NCBI GenBank assembly: GCA_010015655.1
Contig: ML976678.1
Coordinates: forward strand, 1-64,000
Length of the DNA stretch: 64,000 nt
Origin: Bimuria novae-zelandiae CBS 107.79
Lineage: Eukaryota > Ascomycota > Dothideomycetes > Pleosporales > Didymosphaeriaceae
Reading direction: 5' to 3'
The notes under the pieces were generated by a model. That model saw only the letters and a program-made list of their open reading frames with translations, was not told the DNA's origin and did no database searches. Position numbers and translations under genes: made by a program. Of this stretch, positions 46,990-58,521 are shown piece by piece; the first letter of the stretch is position 1; the number at the start of each line of letters is the position of its first letter.

Positions 46990-47150
46990 TGTAAGTGGCT
47001 GGGTGATCAAGGAGCCAAAGGTGCCAAAAGAATACTTATAAATTCGATAGAGAGTCCGAAGTTAAGCTTCGGGCGTCGAACTTATATATCTGGGGTTCGC
47101 ATAACCGAGGGTCAAGGATCCAAGACAACAACTGGGCGTAGCCCATTACA
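46990..47150. repeat. solo LTR of an unknown element
   Basis: A 161-bp insertion absent from the corresponding part of the sister copy (45806-45800 region read in reverse). Ends are TGTAAGTGG and CCCATTACA, so TG...CA with TGTAA/TTACA inverted tips. A perfect 5-bp duplication ATAGG lies at 46985-46989 and 47151-47155. It contains CTTATAAAT, a possible TATA box. GC content is clearly higher than the surrounding element. Confidence 0.85.
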
Positions 47151-47906
47151 ATAGGCGCTAATCTAAGGATCTAATACGTAACTATATTACGTATACTACT
47201 AAAACTAAGTTTCTTTCTAGCTTTAGTATTACTTTTAAGGCGCCAGCCTTATTCCCTCTAACCTAAAAATAATAATATTAAAATTTAATATTTATTTACA
47301 TACGCCTTTGCTTATACTATACGTAATAGTATAGTGTGGTTATAGACGTCTAGTAACACTTTATAACTTAAGTTATAATTAATGCTAGTAAAGGAGAGGA
47401 TTTAAAGGCACCTAAATAGTTCCCTAATATATCTAGTTAAGGCTTTTAAAAAAAATAGTAAAAGATATAATAATAGTAGGGTATAAGCTAGAATTAGTAT
47501 AAAAGCAGAATACTAAGTTTTAAGCTACTAATAAGGCTACTACGTAATAGAAAATAAAAAATAAAATAACTATAGTAAAAAGTAGTTTTTATAATTACTA
47601 ATAATTAATTACTAACTATCTTAAAAAACTTTACGGCGCGTAGTAATAATAAAAAGATATAAAAAAAATTGTACGCTAGTAAAGGTAAATTAACTTAATA
47701 GCACTATAGACGCTATAGTAAGACTAAGTATAATACGTATACGTATAAAAAAAAAGTAAAAGTAAATTTTAAGTAAATTAGCTAATTATAATTTCTTATA
47801 ACTATAGGTGCGCGTTCTGTACTATTATGTAGAGTATAGACTTTGGTGGGGTCTTGGCAGAGTGTCCAACTCGCTTGTGTGTCTGACTCGCTTGTGAGGT
47901 ACGTTA

Positions 47907-48488
47907 ACCGTTAGAGGTCTTTTTTACTATAAGAGGAGTTACGTGCTGTTGTCTTTGTTGCCTATAGATTCTTATTGGCGGGCTGCTGTCATGGCCGCAC
48001 TCGGGGCACTTAGCAGCGTCGTCGCCGTCCTGGCTGAGTATATGTCGCGATGAGCAGTGCGCTGAGCGGTGTGAGGACGAGCGCGGGCTCCTGCACCGAA
48101 AGAGTAGATGAGGTAAGTTGGCTCTATTTCAGCTACACTAAGATGAGGAGACTGTAGGTACAAAGGCCTGCAGCGCTTTTGTGCGCTGCCGTTCGGCACG
48201 GAATAACTCTTCGGGCGCTCTCATGAGGGAGTCGCGCTCGGGCGTGTGACAGTTGCGCTTGGGCGCGAGGTCATGTGACCCGCCAGCGTGCTGGGTCGTC
48301 ACAAGCGGACAATGCGCAGTGGAAAAGATTATAGGGTTAAACTAAGGTTATACTATCTAGGAGCTATAGCAGGTATAGGTTCGCAGTCCTAGATAGGTGT
48401 AGTACTCTTAGGAAGGTAAGTATTAATTATCCTGTAAGGTAAGTACTATAAACTGTAATAGGGAGACTGTATGCTTGTTTCGCGGCGA
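47907..48488. other. GC-rich patch between transposons
   Basis: 47985-48310 is GC-rich in an otherwise AT-rich block. It contains a compact palindrome at 48274-48303 (TGTGAC outer stem, CCAGC-GT-GCTGG inner stem). A 75-codon minus-strand frame (47972-48199) has no recognisable motif. Before the Gypsy insertion at 48494 this patch was continuous with 62123 onwards, since the CTTAG duplication joins them. Confidence 0.5.
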
Positions 48489-48493
48489 CTTAG

Positions 48494-49186
48494 TGTTAGA
48501 ATTACGAAGAATTACGGCGGCATAGCGACCGTGAATTACGGAACAACAAAGGTCCACGCAGAAGGACTAACAGGGCTTAGCACGCTAGTAAGTAGGGCAG
48601 AATTAAGTTAATAGTTATATAATTAAGATCCCAATAAGAGGATAGAATCCTAAGAGGATACTAGCTTAGTAGAAGAACTAAAAAATATCCTACTAAAAAG
48701 TAAGTTTCTTAAGACATTAAAAATATTCTAGGGTATTAAGGAATAGGATAATTAGTATATAGTTAAAGACACTCTCTATACATTTTCTACTTTTTATAGT
48801 TAACTTTTAACACTACGAGTACATCTCCTATAATAGATTAGTGTTGTAAAAGGCACCTTGCTAGAGCTTTCTGCGCTAGCTAGTGTTGAGCCGAGCAGCC
48901 AAGCAGCCAAGCATGCGATCCCCTGAACCCATAAATAGCTAGTCGTCGTAGAGCTTCCTCTCCTTAATATACTTTGTTTTCGAGCTCCCTGATCATTGTG
49001 ACTGTGCGCCACAATTAGTAAATCTCTTAATTAGTTATCCTATAGTTCGTTATAAAATTAGATTATTTAAAAAATTAGTATTACTACTATTGCTCCCGAC
49101 TACTAAATATCTATCAGGTACTTTCCCCCTAAACCTATCGTCCCCTTGCCTAGAACGGGCTTAGGTACGTATAGCTCCTTATAACA
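48494..49186 (+). repeat. 5' LTR of plus-strand Gypsy, with insertion
   Basis: Starts TGTTAGAATTACG and ends CCTTATAACA. Interrupted by a 172-bp solo LTR at 48842-49013. Confidence 0.92.
48842..49013 (+). repeat. solo LTR of the short gag-only family
   Basis: 172 bp starting TGTTGTAAAAGGCACC and ending GTGCGCCACA, flanked by perfect ATTAG duplications (48837-48841 and 49014-49018). Same length as, and alignable to, the LTR at 42717-42888, but far richer in GC. It is the least mutated copy and the best reference for this family. Confidence 0.93.
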
Positions 49187-52100
49187 CTTTAACTACTTAA
49201 AGGTTTAAAATAATATAATAATACTATTAAGCACTGCCAGCTTAAGGGCCTTAATATAAATTAGTATTTTTAATCAAATTGTAAACTTAACAACGTTACT
49301 AACTAATAAAGCCAGTAAGATATAAAAGCTTAAGAAGTAGTTAGCTAAGCTAATAACTTACGTTTTAACTACTATAAGTACGGGAAGGATATCCTTTAAG
49401 ATTCCTAAAGTTTATAAAGTTAAATACAAAGGACTTAGGACGTTTTTTATAAATATATAACTATACTACTAATATAATAAGGATATCTTTAGGAATAAAT
49501 AGTCTAAAATCCTAGTAGTAGATATGTATATAAAGGGCAAGATAGCTAAGTAGCTTTACTCCCGTATTAAGAATTATTTAGAAAACGAAGATACCATCTT
49601 AAAATATAATAATAAAACTAAGAAGGTATTTAAGGACTAGGCATTTTTTAAGGAATAGATCTAAATTATATTTAAAGAAGTTAATAAGGAATAATAAGCT
49701 AAACGCAAAATATAGAGGCTTAAATAAACTAAATAAGTTAGAATTTATATAGCTACGTTTAGATGCCTATAAGATAAAATTAATTAAAACCACGCCCTAC
49801 TATAAGTAGCTTACTATAATAGGCTAAAGGAAAGCGGTAAGGACAGATTACTTACTGTAATAAGGTAAATAACCTAGAGAATCTCGTAAAGCTAGCTATA
49901 TAAATTAGTAATTAACTATATAAATAATAGTTAGAAAATCGAGAAGGTAATTACATCTAACCTAATATGAAAAAACGCTAAAAACTATAAAATGACTATA
50001 ATAGAGACATGGTAATAGCTTATAAAGCGTAAGGATAGAAACTATGGAAGTGGGAAAAAGGGTTTTGAAATAAATTGATTCGATAAAAATAAAAACATTG
50101 CTCTACCAAAAGCGTGATAAGGATATAGAAAATAAAGTTACTTTTAAAGAGATTATTTAAAAACGAATACAGGACAAATTCAGAAAGCTTAAACTATTTA
50201 GGTAGCAATAGATATACTATAGGCGCTAACACCTATACCACTAAAAATAAATTAAAATAAAGTCTCTAATATAGAACTTAAGATTCTAGAGATACTAGAA
50301 GAAATAAAATAAAGGATAGTATAAGAGTACAAGGTCCTTCTCTAGCTATTAAAAGGAAAGTGCTAGGTATGTAATAGCTAGATATATACACCCCAGGAAT
50401 CCACGTAAAAGGTTGAACTTAAAGGGCTAAAAGCTATAATAATTTATAGGATTACTATAAAGTACTAAGGAAACGTACTAGTACTAGAATAATAAATTTA
50501 TATTTAAAAATAATATAACAGGGTAGCCTAGTTCCTTTACAATAAAAAGGACTACTAACTATATTCAATAAAAAAGGCAAAAGTAGTAGTATTGCTAACA
50601 AAACCTAAACTATAAGTTTATTGTTAAATGCAAACTAATAATAAACTAATATAAATATTTTTCTAACGAATAGTCACGATATAATAAGGAATTAAGATAG
50701 AAGAAGTACTATAATAATAAATACTAGATATATAAAGCATATACAGAAGCTATAGACTAGGGTTCTAAAGGTATAAACTTAGGATTAATAGTAATTAGAG
50801 GGAACAAAAAAATATAGGGCATAAGTCCTAATTATATATAATAAATTAAATAGCTAAATTATAATAGGGATTGTTTAGCATACCTATATTAAAAAGATTA
50901 AATAGTAATATTAGAAATACATCTACTACATGAGGATCTAGAACCTCAAGACTGTGTAATTACAGGATATAGACAAAACGAGGAATCCTAAGAAGAAGAA
51001 GAGGTAAAATAAATTAAGGATATTAAAAGTACCTATATTAAAAGTACCTATACAGTACTTTACTAGAAGTGATAGAAAAATACTAAAACTAATACTAGCA
51101 TAGAAGTTATACAAACCTAGACTAAGAAAGTAAAAACTTCTTAGAACCTTATTAAGCAGGCTAATAATAAGTTGAAAAACTAGGACGCCACTAGATAAAG
51201 GACCTTACTAGTAGAGACGCGACTATAAAGGTAAAAAAGGTAGAAATAGGTAAAAATAACCTATAACTAACTAAAGAAATTATAATTAACGATTACTAAG
51301 TAACAGCACTAATAGATACTAGAGTGACTAGTTGTTTAATATCTCCTAAAATTGTGGAAAAAAATAACCTGTCTTATAAAAATAAAGAGACACTAGCATA
51401 AATAGAAATAGTAGATAGAACGTTATTCTAAAGATATAGAAAATGTTAATTACCCCTTATAATAATGTTATTTCCTATTAGTTTAGATAAATTCCAGAGC
51501 TAATATAGCTTTACGATAATAGATTTTAAAGATTTCGAAGTAATTATTAGTTATAATTAGCTTATTAAATATAACTCTGTTATTAACTAGTAGAAGAAAA
51601 CGCCACTTAGCTAATAACTTATATTAAAAGTTACTAATATACAAAAAAAAAAGTCTAACTATTAACCCTAAATAGCCTAGTAGGACGGGTTAAAGGACAA
51701 ACTAAACGATTTTTAGCTACTAAATTTATAAAAGTTATAGAAGAGAATCTAGGCTAAGTAAGACTAATTTAAGTATAATACTTAGGCCTTAAGGGAAAAA
51801 TAAAAGTTAATAATATTTTACTAGAAAGCTAGGAGTATACGGAACTTTTTCAAGAGATTAAAGTAGAAGTACTACTAGAATACTAAAAATAATATTATAA
51901 GATATCTTTCGTAGAGGGTACGAGTCTTTACCTAAAATAACTATAATAAATATCTATGAACTAAAAACAAAAAAAGTACAGGATTACTTAAAGAAGAATC
52001 TAGTGAAATAGTATGTTTATGAAAGTTAAAGCCTAGTAGCTTTTCCTATACTTTAGGTACCAAAGGCGAATAGCACGCTACGACTCTATATAGACTATAA

Positions 52101-52334
52101 ATAGTTAAATAAGGCTATAATTAAGAACTAGTACCTACTACCCTTAATTAAAAAGCTAATAGCTAGGCTCTAGAGAGCTAAGTAGTTTATAAAGTTTAAC
52201 ATACGTAATAGTTATTACTATATATAAATAGTTAAGGGATATAAGTGAAACACTATGTTTAAGACCTAATATAGCCTGTACAAGTACTAAGTAATGCTCG
52301 TTAGACTAACAAACGCGCCTGTAACATTCTAGAC
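49187..52334 (+). pseudogene. Gypsy gag and start of pol, RIP-inactivated
   Basis: Plus-strand remnant between the 5' LTR and the nested Copia. The last part (51960-52334) is the reverse transcriptase N-terminal half: residues resembling YVYESXSLVAFPILXVPKAN, LRLYIDYKXLN, PLIKKL, and LTNAPVTF just before the break at 52334. Everything upstream is gag, protease and linker with frequent stops and no intact frame. Confidence 0.8.
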
Positions 52335-52584
52335 TGTCTGCACTGCCTCGCCTTCCGCGCTAAGGGAACTGTGTAACCCAATCATACCCTTGTACCCCCT
52401 CACTTCCAGTTAACCTGATACTGTACCGAAACCCCTTCGCCTCCACACCACCTGGTACTCGCTCACATCCACGAGAACTGGAAGGAAGGTATATAGAACT
52501 ATTACAGAACACACAGAAAATACAGACACTAGATACCAAAGACAAAGAGTTACTTGTTCATTCCTTGCTACCTGTGAACCGACA
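52335..52584 (+). repeat. 5' LTR of nested Copia
   Basis: 250 bp. GC-moderate and well preserved. Starts TGTCTGCACTGCC and ends GTGAACCGACA. Confidence 0.95.
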
Positions 52585-52911
52585 CTAATTAGTGGTTACC
52601 CTCACAGTCGATGCTATAAGAGATAACCATAGATAGCAAGGAGAACTAGAAGAGACACGACAAGGGGTATAGCAATACCCTAAACCATGTGCTAACAAGA
52701 CCCTAAGCGTTTACCTAGGTCTCCACGTTTATTACGCCTTCGCCGGAAGCTCGCGCGTCGTAGCCTACCACTAAGTAATAAGGACTCTAAGCGTTTACCT
52801 AAGTCCCTGTCTATCACGCTCTATAGTACCTGCCACTAATAGTACTATTAATAAACCTGCGTCTTACTCTCTTAAAGAGACGCCTTACGACCCCTAAATC
52901 GCTTTCCCACG

Positions 52912-55900
52912 ATGCCTTTTACTAACCACCTTACAAAGGAAGAATAGGCGCTTATTAATAAGGACAGCTAGGGCTAGCCCCTTAATGTTAATAAGAATAC
53001 AGACATCACGAAAATTAATATAAAGAGTGTAAACACATATATCCTCTTCTACTACTGGATCTCCCGAAACAAAGAATGGGAGGACTATGAGCTATAGGAG
53101 CAGATAACTATTATCTTTAAAGAATAGCTAAAAGAACTCTTTAACAAAGGTAATAAATCTCTTATTACTAAATTACGAGACTACCTACGCAAACAAGGCG
53201 TCTTTATAGCTAAGGATAGTAAGTTAATTATTTATAATATTGCAGAAGCGCTGCAGGGCGACTATTATAAATAGACTAATAAAGAGGTTACTTACTAGCT
53301 TAAAATAAACAAGAGGTTTAACTCGTGCTTTAATCCAAATCTTGCGACATCGCCTTTATATAATACGCCTCTATTATAGTAATCTTTTTAATAACCCTCT
53401 ACGCACCTTGCTTCTCCTTAACTAGCTCTAATAGCACGCACTATCTACTAACCTATACCTCTACTAAAACAATAGCCCACCACATACCTGCCCCCTTATT
53501 AGCAGCACAACGCGCCTTTATCCTCTACGCAGTAGCTAAACCAGTATAATACGTATAACCCCTATCTGCAGCACGAAAGCCCTACAGACGCTACACGTCT
53601 TGACAACGCACATCGACTTATTATAGACCTCTGCAAGCTATACGACAATAAAAAGCGCTTTAGAGGTAAGCTATATAACGTGTTTAACACTAAATTTAGA
53701 ATCTTCCGAGACAATTGCAGCAAGATAGGGCTACCTAAGCAACACTAGGATCGAGCTTTTTTTATTATGCTAAAAGACAGAGCGTCTAACTACTACTATA
53801 ACCGCCTCGCGGGTCAGGGCTATAATCTTAAAATAATAATAGGTATAATAAAGAGCCACTTCTACAATAAGGAGAATTGTTAATTGTACCTTAGCAAGTA
53901 AAGAACGACCACGCTAGCACGTATAATTAGCGCCTACCCTAATAAATCTTGTCTTAATACTCTCTAATTACTTATTAATAAGCTCTAGAAGCTTTAACGC
54001 GGGCTAGGCTATAACTACTAAAGTAATAACGTGCTACGCGAATAACTACTTAATGCGTATAGTAGTATTAAAGACTATAATCTTGCCCTCTTTGCCCTAG
54101 CGCCTACTTTTAAAGGCCTTTACTCTACTCTACGCTTATTTATTAGCGCTACTACCCGCTCGCGCAAGGCGCGTAATCTAAGCCTAACGTAATATACTAC
54201 TAATAAGGAGTATTAGAACTACTATAACCTCTAACACCCCTATAAGGACGACCCTAACATAAATAGCTATAAGTAGTACTAGACTAATAGGACCTACGGA
54301 GGTAAAGGCTTGCAGAGAGGTTAAAGTAATAAATTACAAGGATTCTCGTCGCGCTTCTTATCGCAAGACGTTAATAACTATAGACCCTATTAAGGCAACT
54401 CTCGAGGGTCACCCTTTTAATAGCTACTACTACCTAAGTAACTGCAATCTTAAAAGAAATACTTTATTTACAGTAAACCTAGCTACTAGTTAACAAAGCA
54501 CTCTAGGGATAAGCGCAAGTAATCCTATTATAAATTTCGCTAGATAGCGTTAGCCTACTTATATAACGCGCAACCTAATGTTACTAACTTTTACGCTTTC
54601 TTAACTAAGTATAAAGGTATTAAAATTAATAACAAGGCCTAGTAGATGCTCGCTACGGAAATAATAACTAAGGGAGATTAGTTTATTACTAAGTTCTTTA
54701 GTATAATTAACGGCAATTAGACAATTACCTACTTAAATAACCAAGCTATATACCACGCGACTACACGAATTAACGCGTTTAGGGCTATAGATAACACGCC
54801 CGCCACTATATTTACGTTTAAGGATTAATATAATAAGAAAGTCTTTTAAGGCATTATGCCTGACACGGGAGCCTTAGGCGTCTTAATAGCTGGAGAACTA
54901 TAAGTAACTACTCTATAGGCAGCCACAAGCTTGCAAATAGATATCTTAACGGCCGGGCAGCACTAAATCCGCTTTAGCAGAGGCTAGGCAATTATATCTA
55001 TAGGCACCCTACACGTCGACATAGTAATTAGTAAAGTCACGTTCCACGTGCTACCTACTAATACGCCATTCTTGCTCTGTCTGGCTGACATGGATAGACT
55101 AGGCGTTAGATATAACAACCTGCGCAACGTACTGGTCTAGGGTAACTAGCTACACCTAGTTGTACGTAAATAGGGCCATTCATGGCTTCTTATAAATTAA
55201 CCTGAACGCACCGCAGCCGCCAGCTGCTACCTTATAGAGACTAAGCTACGCCAGCTCTACCGACGATTTGGCTACCTATTAGCTTATTAGCTTTACGACT
55301 TGCTTATTCGCGCTAGCTACAATAACGTCTATAAGAAGCTTATTAATAAGCTTGTTAAGTACTACTAATAGTGCTAACTAAATCAGAAAGCACCTAGACG
55401 CTTTAGATTTAAGCTTAAGGAACTAGACCTAGACTTTAACTACAAGGTAATTATTAATATTATATACCTAAATAGAAAACCTATCCTATATATAGTTAAC
55501 AACGTAACTACCTTTTAAGCTACTTGCTTCCTTAAAGATACATTAGCCGCAAGCACTTAGGACGCTCTATAGCATTACTAGATTAATACCTACCTTAGAC
55601 TGCCTAAGTATCTTGTCTATAACGCCGGCAGGAACTTTATTTCTACTAAATTTAAGTAACTTGCTAAGTCACTATTAATTAATATTAAAGAAGTACCTGT
55701 AGAAGCTTATAACAGCGTAGGTAAGGTAGAGCAGTACTATGCTCTATTATAACGTGCTTTTAAGACTATCTAAGCTAATTTACCTATAATAATAGATAGG
55801 CAGCTTATCTTGTAAATAGTTATTAAAGCTATTAATAACACTATAGGTCCTAATGGCCTAGTATCTACGCTCCTTATCTTTGGCGCCTACCCATAAATGA

Positions 55901-58180
55901 TAGAAGACTCTCCCCCGTCGCTATTAATTACTTAACGCGCTGCTGTTATTAAAAAGGCTATAAGAGAGGTATAATAGGTACACGAGACGCGCTAAATTAA
56001 TAATGCGCTAGTAACGCGTAATAGACCTACGACGCTTAAAATAACTACACTACCTATTAACTTCGACGTGCGCGTCTGGCGCGAGAAGGATAGATAGATA
56101 GGGCCCTATAAGCTTATTACTATAATAAATAAGACCTGTACAATATAGCTGTCGCATGGCCCTACAAATTTCCGCTCAACGGTTGTTAAGCCATACTATA
56201 CGGATACCTCCCCGACAAACAACGAACCAGCCACGCTACTAGCGATTAATAATAAGGATAATAGCCACCTAATAGATATGCTAGACAATGGAGATAATAA
56301 CTAGGACAAAGATAGCGAAACTAGTGTAACTAACTAGCATTAAGAACAAGCTTCTAAACTCCCTTAATAAAAACGCGGCTAACCTAAAGGTAGTAAGAAT
56401 AAGCCTAAAGCCACTATAGCCCGCGCGAACCCTCCTAGGACAGCTCGTGCGGCTCCTATAGCGTACACTGTTTACACAGCGCCTAACGAAGCTTATATGA
56501 TAGAGGTCTTTATAACGCATAAAGAGAACACTAATTGGCTACTTTCTATTTAGTTGCGTAAAGAGCAAAGGATAACTATACTTAGCTAACTATTTAAGCT
56601 ATTAGATAATAAGGAAATTAACAGCCTTATTGCTAACGGAGTCTTTCGCTTTAAGCAATACGATCCCTGTAAGCACTAAGGATAGATTTTTAAGTCGCGA
56701 CTAGTACGCGAAATTAAAGGCAAGACTACTGCTACCCTATATAAGAAATTACGCCTCGTAGTGCAAGGCTATTAAGACGATAGCAAAGCAATAATCCTTA
56801 CCTAATTACTAACTATCTAGTAAGCTAGCTAATAAATTATACTAGCTATTGCTCCTTCACTCATGCGTAATAGAGTTACATTAATAAATAGAGAGATCTC
56901 GCTCTAGCTGCGAGATATCACCTAAGCATATATATAGTTACGCACAAAGCTTAACCAAGTAGTTATTACCCACTTACCTAAGGAAATTAAATACAAGTAT
57001 CCACCTGGCACGGTCATGATAGTTGAGAAGCCCCTATACGGCCTAGCTAAAGCTAGTACCTATTAGTGGGCAACGTACAGCGCTCATTATAAGGAAAAGC
57101 TTTACATAGAGACCTTAATATATAACCCATGCCTGCTTGTGACTACTACCTAGGACGCCTTTAGTATAGTAGGCATGCAGACTAACGACATACTTATCCT
57201 CGCGGATAAATATTTCTCTAACCTAGAAAAGAAGGAGTTAACGTTTATAGCTAAGCTAAAGGAGAAGCTAACACCTACTACTCTATTAATTTTTAATAGC
57301 TGTGTCCTATTAATTAATTACACTAGCAAGCTCTTACTATAACAAAAGGATTAGGGCAAGAAGATTTAGCTTATTAACGCAAGCTTAGCTAACTATTAAT
57401 AATAGTACGTTAAGTAGAGGGCTCGCGGCGCCTACATCGCGAGCATCTACTAACTAGAGGTGACTTTTAACCTCTCTATTGCCGCACAAACTTAGGAGCC
57501 TACTATTAACGACGTTAACGCGTTAAACAAACGCCTACAGTGGCAACTAAACAATCTTAATTATGGCCTTACCTATAAGGCACTTAACCTAGCTTAGGCT
57601 AAAGTCTTTATGTTCGTTAACGGCTACTTCGCAAACAACAAAGATTTAAGTAGCTAGATTAGCTATATAATTATAGTAGCCATGGAAGACGCTGCTGACA
57701 CGGAGTTTACTATTCACGGTAATCTTATTCACTAGAGCTCCGCGAAGAGTAAACGCGTGACCTAGAGCGTCCTTGCGTCAGAGATCTACGCAATGGTAGG
57801 AGGCGTTAACCTTACCTACTCTATTACCTTAACGCTTGCCATGGTTACAAAGTAGCTTAGTCTGCTATCTCTCCCCCTAGTAGTTTGTACAGACTCATAC
57901 TCACTGTATGAGTGTATTGTCAAGCTAGGAACGACTAAGGAAAAACAACTAATAATTAATATTATAGCCTTACGTCAATCCTATAAGAGAAGGGAGTTAT
58001 TTAAGGTTTAATAGGTAAATAGCTAAGACAACCCTGCTAACGCTATAATAAAAACATCGCTAAATAAAGCCCTAAAAACTCTTATTAATACAAACTCGCT
58101 GCGTATACGAGTTGACGGATAGGTAACACGTAAGGACCCTACAAACTAGCTCTAATAATAATCACGATAACTACCACAGT
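52912..58180 (+). pseudogene. Copia gag-pol with RIP-type stops
   Basis: Begins at ATG 52912 (MPFTNHLTKEE). Gag core around 53600-53880 (KRFRGKLYNVFNTKFRIFRDNC, LKDRASNYYYNRL). Protease with PDTGALGVLIAGEL near 54860 and FLLCLADMDRLGVRYNNLRN near 55075. Integrase in 55200-56200. Reverse transcriptase with QVVITHLPKEIKYKYPPGT and KPLYGLAKAST (56950-57060) and VGMQTNDILILADK (57170-57210), where a D is changed to N. RNase H with MFVNGYFANNKDLSS and SVLASEIYAMVGGVNL, ending near 58180. All stops replace Trp, Gln or Arg codons in the RIP pattern. Confidence 0.88.
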
Positions 58181-58266
58181 TATTACCTTCCAACTTTCGC
58201 AAACAGCCTCTCCAGCAAGTGTACACCTGATCTACACTTATTTTACTATAAAAGAAAAGCTTCCAG

Positions 58267-58516
58267 TGTCTACACTGCCTCGCCTTCCGCGCTAAGGGAA
58301 CTGTGTAACCCAATCATACCCTTATACCCCCTCACTTCCAGTTAACCTGATACTGTACCGAAACCCCTTCGCCTCTACACCACCTGGTACTCGCTCACAT
58401 CCACGAGAACTGGAAGGAAGGTATATAGAACTATTACAGAACACACAGAAAATACAGACACTAGATACCAAAGACAGAGAGTTACTTGTTCATTCCTTGC
58501 TACCTGTGAACCGACA
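58267..58516 (+). repeat. 3' LTR of nested Copia
   Basis: 250 bp, nearly identical to the 5' copy; TGTCTA instead of TGTCTG at the start. Confidence 0.95.
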
Positions 58517-58521
58517 TAGAC

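Larger units (their letters stand above)
44520..47904 (+). mobile_element. pogo-type transposon, host of a second copy of its own family
   Basis: The pieces 44522-45003 and 46858-47904 join at a TA to form one element whose sequence is the reverse complement of the inner copy at 45004-46857. It is truncated at its left end where the short LTR element abuts. The right end is an inverted terminus with two 17-bp motifs (CACAAGCGAGTCAGACA-like), then GAGGTACGT and TA at 47905-47906. It also carries the solo LTR at 46990-47150. No intact transposase. Confidence 0.88.
52335..58516 (+). mobile_element. complete Copia-type LTR retrotransposon inside the Gypsy reverse transcriptase
   Basis: 6,182 bp with two 250-bp LTRs (52335-52584 and 58267-58516), TGTC...GACA ends, and a perfect TAGAC duplication (52330-52334 and 58517-58521). 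The two LTRs differ at about four positions, mainly C-to-T, so it is among the youngest insertions in the window. A purine tract AAAAGAAAAG precedes the right LTR. Confidence 0.95.

Noticed and set aside
47972..48199. 75-codon minus-strand frame in the GC-rich patch
   Set aside because: No homologous motif and no splice or start context; kept only as a composition anomaly.
48377..48392. GGTTCGCAGTCC, resembling a tRNA B box
   Set aside because: No A box or cloverleaf could be formed around it; the nearby inverted CTATCTAGGA/TCCTAGATAG words form a simple hairpin instead.
52360..52545. Minus-strand frames inside the Copia LTRs (also 58375-58566)
   Set aside because: They lie wholly within 250-bp LTRs, are antisense to the element and show no protein signature.
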